Assembly: GCF_900142065.1 (NCBI RefSeq) | Contig: NZ_FSRJ01000002.1 | Span: 620,001-684,000, forward strand | Source: Agromyces cerinus subsp. cerinus | GTDB lineage: Bacteria > Actinomycetota > Actinomycetes > Actinomycetales > Microbacteriaceae | Direction of reading: 5' to 3' | Length of the DNA: 64,000 bases | Part shown: positions 61,401 through 64,000 of the stretch, in pieces | Numbering within the stretch: position 1 is the stretch's first letter | Layout of the letters: every line of letters starts with the position of its first letter | Notes under the pieces: model-generated | Seen by the model: the letters and a program-made list of their open reading frames with translations, nothing else | Databases searched by the model: none | Told to the model about the DNA's origin: nothing | Position numbers and translations under genes: made by a program

Positions 61401-62547
61401 CTTCCAGTTCGTGCTGACGCCGATCGATCCCGTCGGCGAGGCGATGGTGGGCTCGGTCGCGACGAGCGCCGGAACCGGCGTCGCGGTCTTCACCGGCCTC
61501 GTGGCGGGTACCGAGTACCGGCTCGAAGAGCTCGAGTTCGCGAACTGGATCAGCGGTGAACTGACGTGTCAGGTGTCCCGGTCGGGGACGGTGGACGACC
61601 TCGTGCTCACGAGGTTCACGGTGATGGCAGGCGACAACGTCACGTGCGCCATCACGAACCGAGCCGTCGGCACCATCGTCGTCGCGAAGCAGGTCGAGGG
61701 CGACGACGGCACGTTCTCGTTCGTCGGCGACTGGGCCGAGCCGGCCGAGTTCACGATCGAGACGACGGATGGATCGGGCTCCGCCGTGTTCCCCGGAATC
61801 GCACCGGGCACGTACACGGTCGAGGAGCTCGCGCTCGAAGGCTACGAGAACACCGACCTCGTCTGCGTCGACGGAGACGCCGACGGCGAAGTCTCGTCGG
61901 TTCAGGGCGCTCTCGGAACGATCGAACTCGACCCGGGCGAGACGGTCGTGTGCACCTACACGAATGTGCAGCGGGGCCCCGTCGAGGTCGAGAAGGTGGT
62001 CATCGGCGACCCCGAGTTCGGCGATGGAGGTGCGGTGACCGTGCGCTACGGCATCACGGTGACGAACACCTCGACGCTTGAGCAGCCGTACGACCTCCAC
62101 GACCGGATCCGGTTCGGCCAGGGCATCGCCATCGAGAGCGCGACCGTCGTCTCCGACGACGGTGTCGTCGTGAACGCCGGGTGGGACGGGATCGACGACA
62201 CGCTCGTCGCCGCAGGAGCGGTGCTCGGTTCGAACGCGGTGCACACCTATTCGGTGACCGTCAGCGCCCGGATCCCGGTCGGCATCACCGCCGATCAGGC
62301 GGACTGCTCGGTCGGGAGCCCGACCGAGGGATCGGGCCTGCTCAACACCGCGACCGTCGCGTTCTGGAACGGCGACGGCAGCGACGAGGCTGACGCGTGC
62401 GCGCCCGTGCCCGTGCCCGTCACCGCGCCGGCCGGAGGGCTCTCGCCCACCGGTGTCAGCCTCACGGCGCTGTGGTACGCGTTGCTGCTGATCGTCGGCG
62501 GCGCGGCAGTACTCGTCGTGAGGCGTGCCCGTCCCGCGCGGAGCTGA
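58462..62547 (+). CDS. Large repeat-built cell-surface protein with sortase-like signal
   Basis: A 1361-residue secreted protein. A signal peptide (to APANAA) precedes an N-terminal domain of about 300 residues with several cysteines. Then come about nine SpaA/DUF5979-like prealbumin repeats of 80-110 residues, each starting with a VxVxK strand (for example LSVTKETLPAG, VTVTKQTLPDG, IRIAKELFG, LTVTKTALG, IVVAKQVEG) and ending in CxFTN-type residues. The C terminus has LSPTG, a TM helix and RRARPARS, a sorting signal pattern that deviates from LPXTG. It probably forms a wall-attached stalk or adhesin. GGGGGAA precedes the ATG; GTG 58459 is alternative. Confidence 0.85.
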   Translation: MARIRSVSLVAVGALLAVSLAPLAVAAPANAATLAPSGLSTGFQLDGNKSAGVPPDTFDWDDFLTPPQPNGAYTFTPTGPYTTADGNASTGILDATFDWDNGSLAASCSDTTTDATGAPGSQTPNTIPWAPGPANVNDKGNLCSTASAYEVVSTDDGVRHLVLYNYWTRLVGNGSVSVLQLLEGPALGRCDDILVVFDYNSNTSTVTVHFRRWAPALGDACANPNAPGAWLPTGDPIDFAWAVGVRTEGPLPVGNQPQATFGEFGVDLTEAGLFSPGECTTFQVSTMLTRTGTDFGAQTQDYYVPDADALTIANCGTLSVTKETLPAGIDSDDRFDTVIDRTGGGIVLPATDATEIVDDIGIGETNTYEGVLAATDYQLVETISGPWAMQSMLCSTLVPGTRLPVEFVLDDASDVFTVYPSTITQCRIVNATSTVTVTKQTLPDGAEQLFDFDIGGQQASLGDGQSATFAFAPGSQVDISETVPAGWLDSATITCTDGSAVIDEDAPSATVTTVAGQDVACTFTNTQLGNIRIAKELFGPPGGTFDFTGDWTTGDPLLPPGGEFSIEALTGDGIDYFATFTGVEPGDYSVTELADTVNGTLLVTLLCTIDGQDVFFEGTATADFTLAPGETVTCYFTNASPGQIFVLKETVPFEYDQDFGFEFESQADPTPVPFTLNAGVQDEATWASPQLEGGTYTVTELGGVPDWALTDITCDVPGGSFTADLDAGTAEIQLPDSGIAGCRFTNTATPGQATVAKTATGIADGFDWSFDFDLVNDDSGEVQTLAVDTANPTATFTDLAPGVNYTLNEVSAEGWTSTLSCTGLDDLDPATAGWQFVGPPAFDLQCTAENTAAPADVTITKTVTAVADTLDWSFDFTLDPADGVTPGAEQAVTGTGPSTGSATWQGLLPGETYTLTEADAAGWIEGTIQCQAGALVDLDPEVPGFQFEAQPGLSLACTVSNTPEPIDLTVTKTALGGDGTFQFVLTPIDPVGEAMVGSVATSAGTGVAVFTGLVAGTEYRLEELEFANWISGELTCQVSRSGTVDDLVLTRFTVMAGDNVTCAITNRAVGTIVVAKQVEGDDGTFSFVGDWAEPAEFTIETTDGSGSAVFPGIAPGTYTVEELALEGYENTDLVCVDGDADGEVSSVQGALGTIELDPGETVVCTYTNVQRGPVEVEKVVIGDPEFGDGGAVTVRYGITVTNTSTLEQPYDLHDRIRFGQGIAIESATVVSDDGVVVNAGWDGIDDTLVAAGAVLGSNAVHTYSVTVSARIPVGITADQADCSVGSPTEGSGLLNTATVAFWNGDGSDEADACAPVPVPVTAPAGGLSPTGVSLTALWYALLLIVGGAAVLVVRRARPARS

Positions 62548-62565
62548 TTCGCGGGCGGTTCAGCG

Positions 62566-63615
62566 TCAGCGCCGCGGCTTCAGGTGCACGGTCGGCAGCT
62601 CGGGTGCGGGCAGCGGCGCGCCCTCGTACCCGGTGACGTCGCCGAAGCGGCCGTCGGGATTGTCGCGGCCGACCACGTCGGCCTGCCACTGCCGGCGGAA
62701 CTCGACGATCTCCTCATGGTCGCGGCCGATGAAGTTCCACCACATCACGAGGGCCTCGTCGAAGGGCACGCCGCCGAGGAGGATCACGCGCACCGGGGCA
62801 TCCGCTGCGCGCAGTCGCACGCCCTCGTGACCGACGGGCAGGTAGCCGAGCTCGCTCCGTGCGAGCGTGGCGTTGCGGCCGGTCTCGGCGAGCGGCTCCA
62901 GCGGGTCGGAGTCGTCGGCCTCGCCGTCGAGCGCCGCGATCGTCACCCCGACCGGGCCGAGGTCGACGAGCAGGCCGTGCTCGAACGAGGGGTCGAGCTC
63001 GATCCATGCCTCGCCGCCCGCCGGCAACTCGATCTGCGCGCCGACGAGGGGCGAGAAGAGCGAGACGGATGACTCGGCGGCGACTCCGGGCAGGGACCCG
63101 GCGAAGACGCGAACGAGGGCGTCGTCGACGGGCACCTCGTCGATCTCGGCGTGCTCGAAGAACGGTGCGACGTGGCGGGCGGCGTCGGGCAGCGCCACCC
63201 AGAGCTGCACGCCGTGCAGCCGAGTCGTCTGCGGGGTCGAGACCTCGGAGTGCGAGATGCCGCGCCCCGCCGTCATCAGGTTGACGGCGCCGGGCCGCAC
63301 CATCTCGTGGCTGCCGGTGCTGTCGCGATGCTCGATCTCGCCCTCGAAGAGCCAGCTGACGGTCTGCAGGCCCGTGTGCGGATGCGGCGGCACGACCATG
63401 CCCCCGGAGACCGCGACGTCGTCGGGGCCGTAGTGGTCGGCGAAGCACCAGGCGCCGATCGTCGTGCGGCCGCGCTGGGGGAGCGTGCGACGCACGTTCA
63501 TCGCCCGCGGACCGCCGAGCGGCACGTCTCGCGGTTGCAGCACGGCGATGGCGGGAGCGGCCTCGGCCTCTGGCGGACAGAGCAGTTCAGCAGGGTCTCG
63601 CTCGAGGTTGCTCAT
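62566..63615 (-). CDS. Pirin family protein
   Basis: A 349-residue bicupin. Metal ligands are in PPHPHTGLQTVSWLFEGE and RGISHSE; the C-terminal cupin is followed by FDEALVMWWNFIGRDHEEI, the Pirin_C signature. Some members have quercetinase activity; the role here is not known. TAGAAT (minus strand) lies seven bases before the ATG, a leaderless start. Confidence 0.9.
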   Translation of the reverse strand: MSNLERDPAELLCPPEAEAAPAIAVLQPRDVPLGGPRAMNVRRTLPQRGRTTIGAWCFADHYGPDDVAVSGGMVVPPHPHTGLQTVSWLFEGEIEHRDSTGSHEMVRPGAVNLMTAGRGISHSEVSTPQTTRLHGVQLWVALPDAARHVAPFFEHAEIDEVPVDDALVRVFAGSLPGVAAESSVSLFSPLVGAQIELPAGGEAWIELDPSFEHGLLVDLGPVGVTIAALDGEADDSDPLEPLAETGRNATLARSELGYLPVGHEGVRLRAADAPVRVILLGGVPFDEALVMWWNFIGRDHEEIVEFRRQWQADVVGRDNPDGRFGDVTGYEGAPLPAPELPTVHLKPRR

Positions 63616-63663
63616 GCCGAAAATTCTACGCGGGGCACCCGCGCGCGGGATGGAGTCGACCAT

Positions 63664-63669
63664 TAGCAT
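63664..63669 (+). promoter_or_regulatory. -10 box of the lipoprotein gene (leaderless)
   Basis: TAGCAT ends six bases before the ATG at 63676. Confidence 0.55.
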
Positions 63670-63675
63670 GGCCGT

Positions 63676-64000
63676 ATGGCTCCTTCGCTGCGTCTCCGTC
63701 GTGCTGGTCTCCTCGCCCTGGCGGTCTCGTCGGTGTTCCTGCTGTCGGGATGCAACCCGCCGAGCACGCCCGCCGAAGACTTCCCCGGAGTGCCGACCGA
63801 GGCCGACGCCGATGTGGTCGACGTCGACTCGGGCACTGACCCGGCGGGCGACGAGGTGGAGATGCCGTCGTCCGAAGACGGCCCGGTGGTCGTCTGGTGG
63901 GCCGACGGCGGCCAACTCGCGCTCACCATCTCGGGCAGCTCGACCTGCCCGGTGGTCGGAGAGCAGATCCGCGTGCTCGAACCGGCCGGCGAGGGAAACC
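63676..64000 (+). CDS. Putative lipoprotein, cut by the window end
   Basis: The first 108 codons are visible. Basic start (MAPSLRLRRAGLL), hydrophobic core and lipobox LLSGC (Cys at about residue 26), then a Pro/Asp/Glu-rich stretch and WWADGGQLALTISGSSTCPVVG. No family is recognised from this part. Confidence 0.7.
   Translation, partial: MAPSLRLRRAGLLALAVSSVFLLSGCNPPSTPAEDFPGVPTEADADVVDVDSGTDPAGDEVEMPSSEDGPVVVWWADGGQLALTISGSSTCPVVGEQIRVLEPAGEGN

Overview
The window reads as chromosome of a high-GC actinobacterium, most likely family Microbacteriaceae. Reasons: GC is very high with G/C-rich third codon positions; sugar ABC transporters lack their own ATPase; short -10-like hexamers sit exactly six bases before many start codons (leaderless transcripts); and the gene order ppa-tilS-hpt-(...)-ftsH-folE-folP-folB-folK-DUF3180-PH domain genes-DUF2520-panC-lysS matches the order known from Mycobacterium and other Actinobacteria. 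The genus cannot be fixed from sequence reading alone; Agromyces or a relative is a guess.

Region 1 (1-7000) is miscellaneous metabolism and membrane functions: a zinc alcohol dehydrogenase, a DUF2510 membrane protein, a 14-TM MFS exporter behind a CsoR-like palindrome, a PHP-domain phosphoesterase, a DUF2255 protein, a CPBP protease and an alpha/beta hydrolase.

Region 2 (7000-22100) is a carbohydrate-use locus. It holds a secreted GH5 enzyme, a GH38-like/DUF5054 enzyme with a coupled metallophosphoesterase, a binding-protein-dependent sugar importer (two permeases plus lipoprotein), a GH35 beta-galactosidase, a LacI regulator, a GH36 alpha-galactosidase and an EamA transporter. Five copies of a TGTTTrCG-type operator lie in the GH5 promoter, the divergent mannosidase/ABC promoter and the lacI/GH36 promoter, which points to one LacI regulon. 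The backbone polysaccharide is not certain; a galactose-decorated plant glycan is likely.

Region 3 (23070-37730) is an integrated element of about 14.6 kb in tRNA-Phe. It is bounded by a 46-bp direct repeat (tRNA 3' half through CCA) and carries a tyrosine integrase, an AlpA-type excisionase, an HTH protein and a MobF relaxase-helicase, but no transfer channel genes, so it looks mobilizable. Its lower-GC cargo looks like a defence set: a DUF4145 protein, small membrane proteins, a membrane-anchored protein with an RNxxxH HEPN motif, a single-chain ABC-ATPase/DUF4435 TOPRIM protein similar in layout to a fused PARIS system, and a 1370-residue STAND-type NTPase with a C-terminal PD-(D/E)XK-like motif. 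I consider this the most interesting part of the window. tRNA-Glu, -Asp and -Phe lie at its right edge.

Region 4 (38000-41500) has two paired cell-wall enzymes (M23 and NlpC/P60) and pyrophosphatase. Region 5 (41500-58300) is the conserved housekeeping block: tilS, hpt, ftsH, the folate genes, membrane PH-domain genes, a PanE-like protein, panC, lysS and a cardiolipin synthase. It is interrupted between hpt and ftsH by an MFS protein with a cyclic-nucleotide-binding domain and a DUF2652 cyclase-like protein. panD is not present next to panC. Region 6 (58300-64000) has a large repeat-built surface protein with a sortase-like signal, a pirin, and the start of a lipoprotein gene cut by the window end.
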